Origin: Onthophagus taurus
Taxonomy: Eukaryota > Arthropoda > Insecta > Coleoptera > Scarabaeidae
DNA: 64,000 nt
Assembly (NCBI RefSeq): GCF_036711975.1
Contig: NC_091967.1
Coordinates: 8,184,001 to 8,248,000 of the forward strand
Direction of reading: 5' to 3'
Position 1 is the stretch's first letter. Each line of letters starts with the position of its first letter. This document shows, piece after piece, positions 16,701 to 27,289 of the stretch. The translations under genes were made by a program, and so were the position numbers. The notes under the pieces were generated by a model that made no database searches, had not been told where the DNA came from, and worked only from the letters and a program-made list of their open reading frames with translations.

Positions 16701-16947
16701 TTCAATCTCATCGGAATATCTAAACACTTCAATAAAACGTTTTTTTTGTTTGTAAATACTAAAAGAAATTAATTACCTTCCTATAATTATGCGATGAATT
16801 TTGTGTGCTCGCTGTCCAGTGGTCAGTCTCCAATCTGGCTCTTTCAAGACACCCGGTGAGACTGTCGATTCTGGACCATTCGTGTACGTCGTGGTTATGG
16901 AACGGTGGAACAGTTCCGTTGCCGGGCGTTGCGGCGACAACTTCCAT
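7775..16947 (-). CDS. Large, mostly disordered insect protein of unknown function (about 1388 aa)
   Basis: Seven exons read right to left: 16981-16777 (ATG at 16947), 14226-14038, 13982-11858, 11502-11086, 10941-10011, 9593-9463 and 7977-7775. All six junctions keep phase with GT-AG borders, giving 1388 residues. The protein is rich in Ser, Asn, Lys and Glu and looks intrinsically disordered. The best-ordered islands are [18 protein letters not shown] (about residues 74-91), [16 protein letters not shown] (from about 544, followed by an Arg run), two DQILQ-containing helices, [16 protein letters not shown], and the C-terminus [10 protein letters not shown]. Such alternation suggests a scaffold or cytoskeleton-associated protein, but I do not recognise it. 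The javelin group of insect actin/microtubule proteins is an untested guess. The start is the first in-frame ATG of the most upstream exon I could phase (ACGATGG context); further 5' exons are possible. An alternative start at 14268 reads straight into exon 2. Confidence 0.75.
8038..9360 (-). CDS. Intronless 440-aa hypothetical protein nested in an intron on the same strand
   Basis: A single uninterrupted frame lies wholly inside the last intron (9462-7978) of the large minus-strand gene. The product is not recognised. It has a Lys/Asn-rich body, a clustered cysteine patch (Cys 164, 168, 170 and 172), a KSIQTDLF motif at about 220 followed by CKC, and a tyrosine-rich tail (from about residue 340) with [13 protein letters not shown] stretches. 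No signal peptide or membrane segment is evident. A frame of this length in about 75 percent AT sequence is very unlikely by chance, and codon-like composition continues throughout. Intronless and nested genes of this kind are often testis-expressed retrocopies, but that is inference. It could also be a long alternative exon of the host gene; its own ATG and stop argue against that. Confidence 0.7.
   Translation of the reverse strand: MSKKIFVLESNLNVLMSDYKEILNVNDYLNDPYVDCTYVRICGGLLRLRKTYTLSNYKRPHPLPKNWKRFQYRILSPLDLNKISNFNINNKKLDLMVSINCRRDGNIIHLQNQIKFLENLSPEEIDRINCIKFAKNCKRKICLAIKEKLFKIINKMNKITSGECYDGCNCGCATFRSDDTEDLKRKLKDPDEILSQLEQFEKKHLKICEEWKNSRNKQDKSIQTDLFVCKCQQKFEINDNYEYLKPGGDYIYHEHCPNEPITLYKNCDYTDYEDEDNFSLNCEALSSGIITENSWNIYMLKYKALIDEYNKRCKLRNYQEILSKKYEKSLKQKFNQNKLKPKYYSYYPSNNNYYPQEPISITTLYFNNENLPTESTDCYSNYDHSDYYSDTSTYSKFYTQNYFRDYYDEEINYSDYYHRENLSRKKFNKDFNVVNGYYLQ
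9655..9991. mobile_element. MITE with TIR TATACTCTATTTTTT...CGGAGGAGT
   Basis: TATACTCTATTTTTTAATTC followed by GGAGGAGT at the left end reappears inverted at the right as ACTCCTCCGAATAAAAAAAA followed by TAGAGTATA. The element is about 337 bp, non-coding, and inside an intron of the large minus-strand gene. One end of the same family recurs at 55429-55460. Confidence 0.75.
11009..11040. repeat. Perfect 13-bp-stem hairpin in intron
   Basis: ATGAAGTTGGTAA, a 6-nt loop, then the exact complement TTACCAACTTCAT. It lies between two coding exons of the large minus-strand gene. A degenerate version starting with the same AAAATGAAGTTGGTAA occurs at 31194-31234. Confidence 0.7.
14814..15530. repeat. 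Two-copy tandem duplication, about 370 bp unit
   Basis: ATTAATTAATGATTAAGT at 14814 recurs at 15184. In both copies it is followed in the same order by CATTTACACTTTTCTTTG, CGGGGAGTTATCGCTAGATG, a TGATGAATATT block and GGCAACCCAAATTACAATCC. The copies differ by many substitutions and small gaps, so the duplication is old. It sits in intron 1 of the large minus-strand gene. Confidence 0.8.
15531..16776. other. Intronic sequence of the large minus-strand gene
   Basis: No exon was found on either strand. Composition is moderately AT-rich with a less AT-rich stretch at about 16140-16320 that includes a (TCG)n run. Regulatory content is possible but not demonstrable by eye. Confidence 0.3.
16269..16293. 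repeat. (TCG)n trinucleotide run
   Basis: About eight consecutive TCG/CCG triplets inside a locally GC-richer intronic stretch. It has no open frame that joins neighbouring exons. Confidence 0.7.
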
Positions 16948-17059
16948 CGTTTCAGTTTGTAAAACGAATCGTTCCAAAATTCTAGCAAAAAAATGAAAAA
17001 TTAATTATGTTATCATCGCAATTATACCAAAAAAAGATGTAATTTAATATTTTTCCTTT

Positions 17060-17400
17060 ATTCTCGCTTCGTTTAGTGAATCTTTGTACCTAGAGTGTAT
17101 TTCGTAGGCGTTTGTAGAGGTTGTGCGCTAACAGCAAAGAAAAAGCTTAACGTTGAGAGCGCTTGGCTTCGGTCTGGTTCCGAAGTCATATCTCCATATA
17201 CGGCGGTCGACTGACGAAGTTTTTCCACACACACGAGACCGTCGTGACCGATAGAACTACGGAGAGTCGGAGCGTTATCGATATTTCAACGATTTAAACG
17301 GACTATTTATTGTCCACCGAAGGGGGACCTCATAGCGTTTTCAAACCCGGATTAAACCAGACTTAAGTCTTATAAACGACAGTATACTTGAGAAAAAACT
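17060..17400 (-). promoter_or_regulatory. Candidate 5' region of the large minus-strand gene
   Basis: A locally GC-richer block just upstream of the first phased coding exon. On the minus strand it contains a TCAGTCG arthropod-type initiator-like site near 17210. No convincing TATA box sits at the right distance. I infer a leader exon or promoter, with low certainty. Confidence 0.25.
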
Positions 17401-17990
17401 CATCTGAAACACAAATCTTTAATAAAATAACTACTTACTTAATTTATTAAAATAACCGCAATGATAGCGTTTGAAAGTAAACAAATATTTGATTTTTAAT
17501 TGAGGTTATTATAGGTGACAGTTTTCTACTTTACCTATACCGAATCTAATTAGTTAATTCAAATTTAACAAAGTATGTTTAGTTGAATAATGATTTTTAA
17601 ACCGTTATTAATCAAATAATAATTTTCTTTTTGATATTATTAATAATAAATTACAACAACGTATTAAAAATTCTAATTATTATAATTGAATTGAGTGACA
17701 CCTAGTGACATATTCTCCCAACATATTCATCAAAATTAAACATAAATTTCCTTTAAAATTAATCTAATAAATTTTGACTTATGTTAGAATTTAATTTGTT
17801 GATACGAATTACAACATAATAAAGAAAACGAAATTATTTAGATTTATTTTACGTAACAAATTGTAATACGTATTGCATTCTATGTTATCGACATTGTTGT
17901 TTATTGATAAAGTGTCAAAGTCAACTTCAAAGTTCAAATGTACATTAGTGAAGACAAAATATTAATAAAATGTAAGTGAAATAATGTATA

Positions 17991-18411
17991 CAGCGTGTCC
18001 CGTATCTTCCGCATCAGAGCATTATACGGTTGTAGAATACATTATTCTGAAGCGATCTTTCTAATAAAATTTTTTCGAAATGTTTATAATAACCGCACGG
18101 GAACTGTTTAACGACGACCAATAACGGACGACTTTGATTCACCGAAAAAGTTTATTTCTCTTCCCGTGACGAATCTATTGGTGAGTACGCGTGGGAAACA
18201 AGTTATCATCGGCGTAGCGGACCGGCCGAGGGTGGCACCGATTACCTGAGTCTGATTTGCGATCTGCTGATTGGACGAAAAACAGTTCCTTTAAACAGTT
18301 CCCGTGCGGTTATTATAAACATTTCGAAAAAATTTTATTAGAAAGATCGCTTCAGAATAATGTATTCTACAACCGTATAATGCTCTGATGCGGAAGATAC
18401 GGGACACGCTG
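17991..18411. mobile_element. MITE with about 120-bp, seemingly perfect terminal inverted repeats
   Basis: The first ~120 bases (CAGCGTGTCCCGTATCTTCC...ACCGCACGGGAACTGTTTA) reappear as an exact complement at the right end as far as I can check by eye. The elements abut TATA/TA on both sides, consistent with a TA duplication. The ~180-bp core is GC-richer than the surroundings and non-coding. The near identity of the two arms suggests recent insertion or arm homogenisation. A diverged relative lies at 1589-1807. Confidence 0.92.
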
Positions 18412-21064
18412 TATAGACGTAAATTATTATGATATACATGAAGTATTTTTTATTTTCTAGTTTGAATAAAAATAAAAAACTAAAATATTATAAAATTAAA
18501 GAAGAATCGCTAAATACTAAAATAGAACAAGGTGTTTCTCTGGTAATAACACCTATCGGTACACTACAAGAATAACCTCGGTCTTCGAAAACGGGTACAA
18601 ACGTAATGGCGTTAACTGTAACGTAGACAATCAGCGGGTATTACCATATCCCGGATGTCGGCGCCGCAGCACATATGTCCGGGCAAATTGCCATCATCAT
18701 CTTTTCTTCGTTCTCTTCTTAGGAGGCTCTTCAACTAAAACCGCTATTGGAGATTTGAAACGAACGGGTAATTGCTTTTATTGAATTGACATTTAAAAAA
18801 GAGATAAAAATGATTTTCCTGGTTAAAGAAAGAGGAAGAAGAAGAAGGCACCTAATTTCTAACCTTGAAAAATAAGAGAAAGAAAACTCGACTTGTAATT
18901 ATTGCGTTTTGTTGATGTTTTAATAAGTATTTATAAATGCCGTTGCGGGATGATGTCACTGTGATATTAAAAAAAAAATCTAACACTTCCTAATGTTATA
19001 ATGAATATCTTTTTGACGTCCCGAAGGCTTTTCCCTAATTTGGTGCGATGAAGGGTACCCAGTTTTGGAAAAATCAATGTGAACTATGACATTTCTATAT
19101 ACCTTACTTGATTTTATTTAGTTTTTTAATCACAAATTCATTAATCTAAAAAAAACTAAAAAAGAATTTTATTATCGCAAGATTAAACAACATGAATCCG
19201 GTAGTATAACCTTTAAATCTAAATATTTATATGTGGGTATCATGTACGTACAGTGCGTATTGAGAAAAATAAAGGAATAATACAAGGTTGTCATTTCAAT
19301 TAAGCAATAATCGAAACAAAAGAAAGCCACAATGAAAAGAAAGGAAACAACGGTTAAATAAAACAATGTTTTTTCCTTATTGCTTTTTCGAATAAATTTA
19401 AATAATGTACAGAGGTGAAGTGATCGATTTAAAATCGACGATAAACACGCGCTTTCAATACGATTTAAAATTGAATCGATTTGTTTTGTGTTTTGAGGTT
19501 ATGGTCAGGTTTACGAGACGTTACAATGACATTTAAAACAGTTGTACTAAACGAATTAAAATATATCCACCAAGCATTGCGGAAAGCAGATTACCCTGCA
19601 AACAGCTTAATCATTGAGAAATATCTTTTGTTTGAGAAGTATGGTTCTATATCTAGCACCATTCTAATATAAATGAGTTTTTAGAATCAAAGGAATTAGT
19701 TGGAACAGAATTAAGTGCAATTTATAATCGTAATCATAAGATGTGTAGCAGTGGCAAGTCTAACAGCTTGCAATGAATCACCTTCAATTCATCCCTAAAT
19801 AAAAATACAACACCTTCGTGGAAATCATGGCTTTGAAACCAGCGTTTGTACCTTTGTTATCCAGTTTATCATGCACATATTTTTGCTGGTTAGGTTGCAA
19901 CTTAGATTTTCCCCTAAACCTATTTATTTTCCTAGTTTCATCAAAAGCTATCTTCCTTCACCGCTCACCTTACCGTGACTGTGATGGCGGTCTTCCATGA
20001 AGTTCATAAGACAGTCGCGCAATCAGTGTAGATGTAACCGATATTAATGTCATTGTGCACAACTCTGTTCACTGCAATTTCGAAGAAAAAAGTGTCTACT
20101 ATTCAACGACACTCTAATATTCTAATAGTGCAAAGGTTTTCTTGAAGTGAAGAAAATACGATCTCTTTCTTCAATTCTGTTTATTTCTTCAACGAATATC
20201 TGGAACCATCCACATTGCTTCCTTATCATTTTTTGAATGCTGCCATACAAATCTGAGTATGTGGGTATTAGGTTTATTATTACAAATGGCTATTAGGTTT
20301 GTTGTTTAGACTAAAATAAATTTACTATTGCAGCAATTCTTATTAAAGAAACTTTTGATTTCATAATAAAAGCAAGCACGTGTTAAGCTTTGATGGCAAA
20401 TAGTACATAGAAGAAACTTCATGGATTACTAATTCGTTATCAAACACCTGTCAGATAGCGAGTTGAACAAGAAGGAAGGAAGGTTGTAAGCATTGTTCAT
20501 AGACCTGAGATGTGGGAGGAAATGACGAGGAGAGGTATCACAGAATGAGGAGAAGAGGAGGGAAGAGGCGATGGACTGGAGACAGTTTTTGGGAGAGGGG
20601 GATGAGGGCGAGAGATGGAAGAGGGAGTTGATTTGGGCGACAAGCAGAGGGTGGAGATGGAGGAGCGGGGTAGAAGGTGACATGTATTATATTATAGTAG
20701 AAAATATTGTAAACATAGTAAACAATAAAGCGCTTACCATTATTACTATTTGGTTATCAGCCGCGAAATACATGTATTACAAAACCAGAAATAAACACAG
20801 AAATGAAGAAACGATAAGAACCAAAAGCCAAAATAGTAGCAAGAAAGTGACTTAGTCTTGATCAGACGGAAGATAGCAATTACAGGGCAGTCAAGGTAGA
20901 TAATGCCAAATTTCAGAGATAACACTTTGCTGCCAGAAATTTTCAAGTAGGTCAGCTTACAACCTGATTATGTACTTCAGAGTATTCAACTAGTAGGCAG
21001 AAGTATTTGCAATTAGCATTACAAGGCAACACAAAGAACAAGGCAATAACATTATTATTAGATC
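18412..21064. other. Gene-poor spacer
   Basis: No gene was recognised. About 18540-18730 is less AT-rich. About 20500-20680 is purine-rich and has an open but unconvincing frame. The reading LKYIHQALRKADYP near 19550 vaguely recalls retroelement proteins but is too short to assign. Confidence 0.3.
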
Positions 21065-21154
21065 CCAAATCATATCGGTGTGGCTAGCAATGAAGTGGCA
21101 GAAAAACCTGTACGTGTCAGCAATCTAATTTATGGTGGCCAAACAAAGAATTAG
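21065..21154 (+). mobile_element. LINE RNase H-type remnant
   Basis: A 29-codon stretch reads NHIGVASNEVAEKPVR. This matches the H-x-G-(I/V)-x-x-N-E-x-A-(D/E) core of non-LTR retrotransposon RNase H domains. The frame stops right after. Only this core is recognisable. Confidence 0.4.
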
Positions 21155-24100
21155 GCGATGAGTTGAAGAAAGGTTTACTCTACTCTGGACCAATTCTCAT
21201 GGCATGTAACAATCAAAAAAGTTTATTGTTATCCCTGCTGTCAATCATATCCGCTAATCATTTATCATTATTGATTCTGTCAGGCAGAAAGAAAATTCCC
21301 ATCATTATTTAATGTGCGTAACTGCGACTGATGAAGAATAAATTTTAACAATCGGAAACCGGTAGGAAATGTTGTGGAGTTATTGAGATATAAATTATAT
21401 CAAAAAAAAAAAAGTAAAAATTAATAATTTTTTATTACAACATTTATAATGAGTGCTTATTAGTTTCGAAGTGTCCGGTTTCGAAACGGAAACTTTAACT
21501 CTGAAGGAAATTGCTGAAATTGTTTTGGAAAGTAGATATTTTCGATAATAATTTCCAATCAATTTTATATTATAATTTATTTATTTATTATTTTCTTGTT
21601 GATAGTAAATAATCGTTTTCCGATAAAACGCGATTGAGATTATATTAATTTTCACGTGATTACGGCCAATTTATTAGTTCCAATTATCGTTGCGAACGGG
21701 AGAGGGCGCGCTCGCGCACCGTTCGTTTTTAATCCGCTTTTCGACGTTCAAGGCTAACCGGATGTATCCGGTAAGTGTCCACAGCCTTTATTTTTTTGTT
21801 ATTTTTATTTTATATATATTTTTTGTTTTCAAGTGATACCAACTCTATTATAACTGTCAACGCTGACCGCCGGTACAAATTACGGTTTTACCAATTGAGA
21901 AGTTCGCTTGAAAGCGGTTTTTATTTAATCATTTTTTCCTTGAATCAAGTTTTTCAACATGTCAATTTTAGACGAAGAGAAACGAAACATGATTAAAAAT
22001 TAAATCTTAGTCCTCTTAGTACTTTCTATTCAACATCCTCCTAGGTTTAAGACTTTTTACCTTTTAAACAATAGCACAGAGGTGGAAAATTTTAACCATT
22101 TGAATTCGTGACTCACACAAAACTTAATAAAATTTCTATAGTGAGGTTAGGTTTTATGATGACTTATTTAAAAAACGGTTTTTTTTATCCCATAACAATC
22201 AATAAACCGCAAATGAACTGTATTATTATTTATGCTAATTTGTGGCGAAACTTGGCGAAATTTCGAGTACCTAAGTCTTGACTCATTAAAAATAACCTCA
22301 CGGAAAGTAAAGATCCGAGTGTTAATGACAATAACGGGCGCATTTCACAATTTTCCGAGCTAATTTCACTTTTCAAACAAAACATCACTGTATTAGTAAA
22401 TTTTCTAAAAATCATCCAAAACAATGTGTCAAAAAATTAATTTGACAGTTAAAACGTCAGATAAATGTCAAATTATTTTAATTCATTATTTTTTAAACTA
22501 AAGTTTCTATCAAACTCATTTAAAGCGTTCCAATTAACCTTTGCGTCTTTAAAACCTTTGGTAATTAGAGTGCCGTAAAACAGTCTGCAATCTTCGTTTA
22601 TCTTTTTCCCCCTTGCGAGTTCAAATGAGATTTTAACAGTTATCGGGAGATTTTTTTTCTTGTTTTGGTCTCGTAATCCCGCTTTTAGATACAGTTAACC
22701 AACCCAATGACCATTTTCTTCTAAGAATTAACATTTTACATTCACCTAAACTTATTTCTAATCGATAAAAAAAAATTAAATCGTATTATCTCACCTTGTA
22801 TAACTTAATCTATTTAAGAATTTATTATTGATTTCGCCACACTTTAATCGTTTATCGTACTACCGAAAAATACCCGCAAAAACTCCTTTTAACTTTAATT
22901 ATATAAATATTTTGTTTGAATGAAATTTGCGCGGTTTATTTCGATCTACGTTGGCGACGACGCGCTTAAACCAACGACGATGACACGCGAAAAACAGCTG
23001 AAGACTGCGTTGATCGTGGTTATTTCTTCTGGTATATACCCATTTCGCGACCTCTGGAGTCCTCGTCGTAGTCGTCGTTCGTCGCGAGGCCCCACCTCTC
23101 GCACTTCCTTCCGTCTGTACTCCGCCGCCAGAGGTCAGTAACTGAACGAACGAAGAAAATCGCCGGGGCCATGACCTTAACGTCTAGATTTGGATTTTTT
23201 TTCGTTTCTTTATTCGTTCACTTACTTTCGGGTGCTTCAAACTTTAAAATGCTTTTAAAATGAACTTTAAGAAGAATTTTTAATGTTTGAATAAATATTC
23301 CTTTAACTCATAAGATAACCTTAAAGCTTAAAACGTTTAATTTTAAGTTGAAAAATTGTAAACTAAAAAAAAACTCTCAACTAGCAGCGTGATTTGAAGG
23401 TAATGTTTGACCAAAATCCTAAAATCAAAGTTAATTCTGTGTTATCTTCATTTTAGAAATCCACTGAAAAATTCACATACACAAGAAACTTTTGGGGCAG
23501 AAGAACATTTTAAAGCCACAAAGGTCTACTAGGCTGTCATTTCTGCTTTTTAAGATTGCCCTGGGAAAGGTAGTATGAGATGCAGGACTCTGAACATCTG
23601 GAACAATATTCAAGAAGTCAGCGCAGATCTTGGCATTCGGCAAAATTATGAACAATGCTGGTACTAAATGATGAAAATAATCGAATTTGCTATGCAAACA
23701 GCTTTAGAAACAGTATACCTATAAAACCATATGAACGAAATCGTATGATTTTGGTCCCAAGACGAGCCTCTGATACTGCGTGTAGATACGGCTTTGGTCT
23801 GGAGTCGTCAACAGGTTACAACTGAACGCAGTGCAGAAGTAACAGAAGCATTGAAGAAAAATGAAAATCAAACTGTGAAGGAAATCTAAAGGCCGCAGCT
23901 CTAAATTGCAGGTGCATCCAAATTATTCCCTAAAGTTCCTCAGCCGTTAGTTTCTTTTTTCTATGGATTTCTTTTCCGCATAGTAACTTCCTCATCCTCC
24001 TTCATCTTCAGAGATAGGTATTCGCTATTTGACAAAGTGCCTAAATAAGGCATAAGATGTGTCGAAGTCCAGCAATCAACGTATCGGCCCTGATGAGCAA

Positions 24101-24689
24101 AACACTAGAGTGCGCTTGAAACACAACCACCGTTAGCGACGTACAGGTTACGTCTGAATAAAACATGAAAACCGAACCTAATCCTGACCTCATAGAGTCA
24201 AAACAAGTCTGAGAATGGCTTTGCGGCCTTGAGTCTTACGGGTGGGTATTCACTATATGACAGAGTGCCTGAATAAGGCATAGGTTATATCGACGTCTGA
24301 ATAAGACGATGTTATGACACCGTTCCTTGTCAGCGAAGTTTTGCAATCAACGTGTCAGCCCTGATCCTTCATCTTCACCATATCTTTCGTCTCTCTCTTC
24401 CAATTCTTGCATCCCAGCACTTCTCTTGCTTAATAACTTGGAGTTTTAGATATTTTTCTCCTCTCTTGATATTGCCCATATATCGGATGAGGCATTTAAA
24501 TCGAGACGACCTTATAATTCATAAACCATCAGTTTTATCGCAAAAAAGTTTCAGATAAAACTTTCATCATATGAAGGGGGAGAAAATATTCTGTACGTTG
24601 ATTGTTTTGCCCACTCATGAAATCCTCAATATTCTCCAATATATCCACAACTCAAATGAATCCAGTCTCTTAAACTCGATTCCTTTCAA
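21155..24689. other. Spacer with possible promoter islands and a degenerate direct repeat
   Basis: A GC-rich block at 21690-21775 has an inverted CGAACGG/CCGTTCG pair around a CGCGCTCGCGC core and ends at a strong plus-strand donor (TATCCG|GTAAGTGT, intron start 21771), so it may be a 5' leader exon. A second GC-rich block is at 22930-23160. A degenerate direct repeat (GGTATTCnCTAT..GACAnAGTGCC, then CAATCAACGTnTC) occurs at 24017-24100 and 24244-24360. No coding gene was recognised. Confidence 0.3.
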
Positions 24690-24830
24690 TGGCCAAGCTT
24701 CCATCCCATAGTACTGATGGTGCGAAATATTTCTGTAAGTGTACTTTTTGTTCGTCGTTCGATTCTAATTCGTGTTTCTTGAGAATTGTTGGAGCCGCCT
24801 TTCACAGCACCTAGATATTTATTGGGTCGG
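24690..24830 (-). mobile_element. LINE reverse-transcriptase remnant (C-terminal part)
   Basis: On the minus strand the reading PNKYLGAVKGG followed by QETRIRIERRTKS matches the KYLG...E-I-x-x-R-I segment after the palm of LINE RTs. A degraded YG-x-E-W-like stretch follows leftward to about 24560. The frame is interrupted, so it is non-functional. Confidence 0.45.
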
Positions 24831-24841
24831 ATAGAAGAATA

Positions 24842-25087
24842 CAAAAGATTTGCTTCAATTGTGGAGAAACAGGCCATGAGAGGACTGAATGTAATAATGC
24901 CCCTAGGTGCTTCTGGTGCGACGCCCCGGGCTCTGGCACTTCAACTTCAAAGCCGCCTTGGCAGCTAAAACGGATTTGCCACAGAACTCAGTATAATCAA
25001 GCGAGAAAAGAAAATCGACCTGCTTATAATCAGCGAGCAGTATCCTCGGTATCTCCACCATCTGGGTGCCTAGCTGTAGTAGGCTAA
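24842..25087 (+). mobile_element. Gag-like CCHC zinc-knuckle remnant
   Basis: A 81-codon frame begins KICFNCGETGHERTEC, a full C-x2-C-x4-H-x4-C knuckle. It is followed by NNAPRCFWCDAPG, a second incomplete knuckle. Such doublets occur in gag proteins of LTR retrotransposons and in ORF1 of some LINEs. The frame stops after ~60 further residues and no upstream capsid-like sequence is visible. Which element class it came from is undecided. Confidence 0.6.
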
Positions 25088-25589
25088 AGATCAGAAGCCA
25101 CGGCGCGAGAAAAGGTTTAGTCTGGGGATGACGGTAGTGTTTTAGATCAGTTTCAGTTAAACACCAGGGAGATTACCTGAGATGATGAGATGAGAACGAC
25201 CAAATAAATGAAGGTTACGCCAAACACCGATTATCTCATATCTGAACAAAGAAGGCTTCTGGGCACAGTGAAGTTACATCTGTGATTTTGTATGCGCACT
25301 AATATGACCCAGAGTCCGAAAGCATAAAAGCTACAGCCATATGTTAAATGCAATGAGAAAAATCCGCATCATGTTGAACAGAAGAGATCCCTCAATAAAG
25401 CTATACTCATAACCTAAAAATTTTTTTATAGATAATTTGGAGAAGATTAAAAGATTGATTGATGATAAACAATTTTTTTCCTCAAATCTTTTTATGGTAA
25501 GTCCTTCGATTTTTATTATTTTTTGTTAACACGTCCTTTAAAGTTGCATTTTTTGTTGCGTTCGTATTAAAAAGGTCGCTAAAACGCCA

Positions 25590-25890
25590 TTTAACTCATC
25601 TTAATCTCGGTATAGAATCTGACAATAGCGAGTCGTCGACAACGGCGACGTTTGTTATACGAACGCGACTCGAAGAAGTAACTTATAACGAGACGCGGAA
25701 CGAACAAAACGAAAACAAACCCGAAACAAAAAAAAAAAGGTAGAAAAAAGCGCCGCGCGGCAACTCGAACTGTAAGCACTTAAGTTGCGCGCCGCTTTTG
25801 GAGGACACCGCGCCATATTTGGCGTTACCGAGCGGGCCGTTTAAATAAACAACGATTTACGCTGGACGCGCCCCGCGGTTCAAAAACCAA
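25590..25890. promoter_or_regulatory. CpG-rich island, candidate promoter
   Basis: Dense CG dinucleotides (GCGCCGCGCGGC, CGCGCCCCGCGG) in an otherwise ~70 percent AT spacer between the minus-strand gene and the plus-strand allantoinase. No reading frame continues into a known exon. A promoter or leader for one of the two divergent genes is the simplest reading but is not shown. Confidence 0.3.
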
Positions 25891-26869
25891 TTTATCATCT
25901 CGCCACATATAATTTCAATAAAAACAAAATATAAAAAAATAAATTTAAAAAAAATTGGTTGTGTGTATGCAACCAACATTACTTATTTATTTCCAAATTT
26001 AACGTACAAGTGATGTGCCATCTATTGGTCACGTTTGATTATATTTTACAGCGACCGCTTTAAAAACAAAAAAATGTTAATATCAAAAATATTGCAAAAC
26101 CCTCATTTAAACTAAATAAGGTACGATCAACTACTTATCTATCATAATTTATGACTTTATGATGCCGAGGTCTATGATATAGTCGCGTTATTAATTTATT
26201 GAAAGTAAAGTGACAAAGATTCGATTTCAAGTTTCAATTTGCTCTGTCGCTGAGTGTTGGACCCTTTCTAACCGTCCAAAAGACCTTGGGCCATATCTTT
26301 AACGCCTACAAACAGCATATTTCTTAACCTAAAATATTATATCGATACTTTTTTTAAATCATTTCTATTTTTAGGTTAAATATAATTGTTTTTATAATAA
26401 TTTGAATTCCATAAAAATAACATTATTTATTTTTTCTTTTCGTCATTTTTTTCGTCACCCACGCAAAAAAACGTCCACACACCCAACATCCTGTTTCATT
26501 TTCGAGCATCTGTTCAAATATTTTTCAAAAAACCAACAAAATACTCACCCGCAAACGTTTCTTTGACAGTTGATACATTCGTCTCTGTTGTCGTAATCTT
26601 TTCTTTCTTTTGTTTATTTTTTTTATCACAGCCACCTGATGTACGAAATTAAATTCGCGTTAATCCGTGACTAACTTTTGCAAAACTCACTAGATCTTTA
26701 TTTTATTGATATATTAACTTTTATATTATCACAACTTGTAAATTAAATAGAACTTTATCTTTCTTTTTTTAATAATTGACGATTAAATCACAGTTTTAAC
26801 GGTGCACAACCTCAAAAACACCTCACCGAAGTATCACAGCGCGTACACTACTACTACTTTACTTTACTA

Positions 26870-26900
26870 CTAAAAGGAGCAAGGAGGTGAGTTTTTATAA
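26870..26900 (+). other. Possible 5' leader exon end (strong donor)
   Basis: AGCAAGGAG|GTGAGTTTT at about 26886 is a good plus-strand donor following a (ACT)n-containing leader-like stretch. It could belong to the allantoinase transcript, whose coding exon starts at 28137. Inference only. Confidence 0.2.
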
Positions 26901-27289
26901 ATGTTATAAGTTCTCTTCTCTTTGTCGTTGGTTTCGTTTCGCGACTCTCGTATTCTTACTCGTTTGATTCTGTTGCTACTGCTGGTTGTAGAAAGTCACT
27001 CACCTGATCGCGTATCACCTTTAAGATCTTAAATAAAAAATAAGAATCAGGACGAAACAAAATGTATTTAAAACATAATAAATAAATTTTTTAAAAGTTA
27101 ATGCGGAAAAGTTATTAAAATAAATATTAGAATATCATTATTGTTTTTAAGACGCCATCTAGATTTTCTTTACATTGTGTTTTGACATTTTATTCAAAAA
27201 TTTTTTTTAAATTTATACATTATTTATTCATATATTTTATTTATAATTGAAACATAGAAATATTTAATTTTAATATAATAATAACGTAA

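Noticed and set aside
20429..20855. Overlapping open frames in a purine-rich stretch
   Set aside because: Explained by biased composition; protein readings on either strand are low complexity.
22920..23141. 73-codon plus-strand frame with basic residues
   Set aside because: GC-rich island without splice partners or recognisable protein features; kept only as a possible promoter region.
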